From: UBA8752 sp036159995
Lineage (GTDB): Bacteria; Bacteroidota; Bacteroidia; Flavobacteriales_D; Sanyastnellaceae
DNA length: 64,000 nucleotides
Reading direction: 5' to 3'
Assembly (NCBI GenBank): GCA_036159995.1
Contig: JAYYEI010000047.1
Location: forward strand, 62,001 to 126,000
Below are positions 63,530 through 64,000 of this stretch, piece by piece. The position numbers were made by a program, and so were the translations under genes. Below the pieces are notes generated by a model, which saw nothing but the letters and a program-made list of their open reading frames with translations, had not been told where the DNA came from and ran no database searches. The stretch's first letter is position 1, and every line of letters starts with the position of its first letter.

Positions 63530-63537
63530 TAATTTTC
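63530..63537 (+). promoter_or_regulatory. -7 promoter box abutting the last gene
   Basis: Plus strand reads TAATTTTC (five of six positions), ending 6 nt before the ATG at 63544, again a leaderless-type spacing. Confidence 0.45.
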
Positions 63538-63543
63538 CGGTCC

Positions 63544-64000
63544 ATGAATGCCCGGAATCTGCTCTGGTCCAACGCGGTCATCTCCGCGGCCGCCGCGGCC
63601 TGCGTCCTGGGCTCCCTCGCGCTGGGTGGAACCGGCCTCAGCGGACCAGCGGCATGGGCCTTCGCCCTCGGCGTGGGCAGCGCCACCTGGTGGGCCTACA
63701 CCTGGCAGCGGCATGTCAAATCCACCCGGCCCGACGGCCTACGATCGGACCACCTGGCCTGGCATCGCCACCACTGGTCCCGCATCCGGCGCGTCGCCCT
63801 GCTGTTGCTCCCCCTGGCCTCGGCCCCTCTCCTCCTGACGGTCGCTGGCCTCCGCGCCACACCCTCGGCCTGGCTCAGCGCACCGACCGCGCTGCTGGCC
63901 ACGTGTGCCGCCATCACGGTCCTCTATGCCGGACTTCCAGGAGAGCGCGGCATCCGTCAGTCCCTCCGCCGGATTCCCGGGATCAAAATGCTGTGGATTG
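63544..64000 (+). CDS. Multi-pass membrane protein, UbiA-like, cut by window edge
   Basis: The first 152 codons of a membrane protein divergent from gcvP. Hydrophobic helices are visible at about 10-30, 37-52, 84-102 and 108-127, with a TWWAYTWQRHVKS loop between the second and third. The last visible residues, RRIPGIKMLWI, recall a UbiA-prenyltransferase-like Bacteroidota family, in which a similar PxxK segment precedes a further helix. That assignment is a weak inference because the diagnostic Asp-rich motifs are absent so far. The start at 63544 fits a promoter box 6 nt upstream. Confidence 0.6.
   Translation, partial: MNARNLLWSNAVISAAAAACVLGSLALGGTGLSGPAAWAFALGVGSATWWAYTWQRHVKSTRPDGLRSDHLAWHRHHWSRIRRVALLLLPLASAPLLLTVAGLRATPSAWLSAPTALLATCAAITVLYAGLPGERGIRQSLRRIPGIKMLWI

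Noticed and set aside
63441..63543. Glycine riboswitch before gcvP
   Set aside because: The leader between the promoter box and the start is only about 20 nt, too short for any glycine aptamer, and no such fold was seen.

Overview
The window reads as a GC-rich (roughly 60% or more by eye) chromosomal segment of a Bacteroidota bacterium, most likely a marine Flavobacteriales-type lineage. The main reasons are: type IX secretion (T9SS) components and three cargo proteins with C-terminal sorting domains; a complete alternative complex III (actABCDEF) joined to an aa3-type cytochrome oxidase; start sites without Shine-Dalgarno sequences but with Bacteroidota-type TAnnTTTG promoter boxes; and many predicted exported lipoproteins. 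No tRNA, rRNA, CRISPR array, insertion sequence or prophage was seen. Genes are packed very tightly, many with TGATG or ATGA stop/start overlaps, and no gap exceeds 300 bases.

Layout. 1-4549 (minus): two predicted outer-membrane beta-barrels and a cut-off lipoprotein, coupled end to end. 4622-8678 (minus): two lipoprotein sulfatases with a lipoprotein formylglycine-generating enzyme, a likely sulfated-glycan desulfation set. 8772-10629 (minus): an M20 dipeptidase and an LEA14-like lipoprotein. 10741-11073 (minus): a small exported protein interrupted by an in-frame TAG. 11255-15304 (mostly plus): proline dehydrogenase, a DUF4258 protein (minus), and an ABC ATPase/permease/exported Cys-motif protein trio. 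15404-18768: a 66-aa protein, TrhO, QueG and RuvB (tRNA modification and recombination). 18883-30763 (minus): the respiratory operon actABCDEF-ctaC-ctaD, whose oxidase subunit II carries an unusual His/Asp-rich, coiled-coil insertion. 30837-33877 (minus): a SPOR-domain protein and PorZ. 34742-39308 (plus): rimP-nusA-infB, with a terminator-like hairpin at its head. 39313-41266 (plus): a methionine-type aminotransferase and an omega-amidase-like enzyme. 41267-49429: DUF2200, glutaryl-CoA dehydrogenase, an RluA-family enzyme, RNase HI, MarC, PurN and a giant DUF2723 membrane protein. 49513-60513 (minus): three T9SS cargo proteins flanking 3-hydroxyanthranilate dioxygenase, an EamA transporter, an ArsC-like protein, uridine kinase and a GH3-family enzyme. 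60582-63440 (minus): glycine dehydrogenase GcvP. 63544-64000 (plus): the start of a multi-pass membrane protein.

How it fits together: aerobic respiration (quinol to ACIII to oxidase), outer-membrane export and surface display (PorZ plus cargo), sulfated-substrate breakdown, and core translation genes. The most notable non-routine features are the amber-interrupted small gene, the His-rich CtaC insertion, the recurring promoter boxes placed 4-7 nt before start codons (suggesting leaderless mRNAs), and the hairpin in the rimP-nusA-infB leader.
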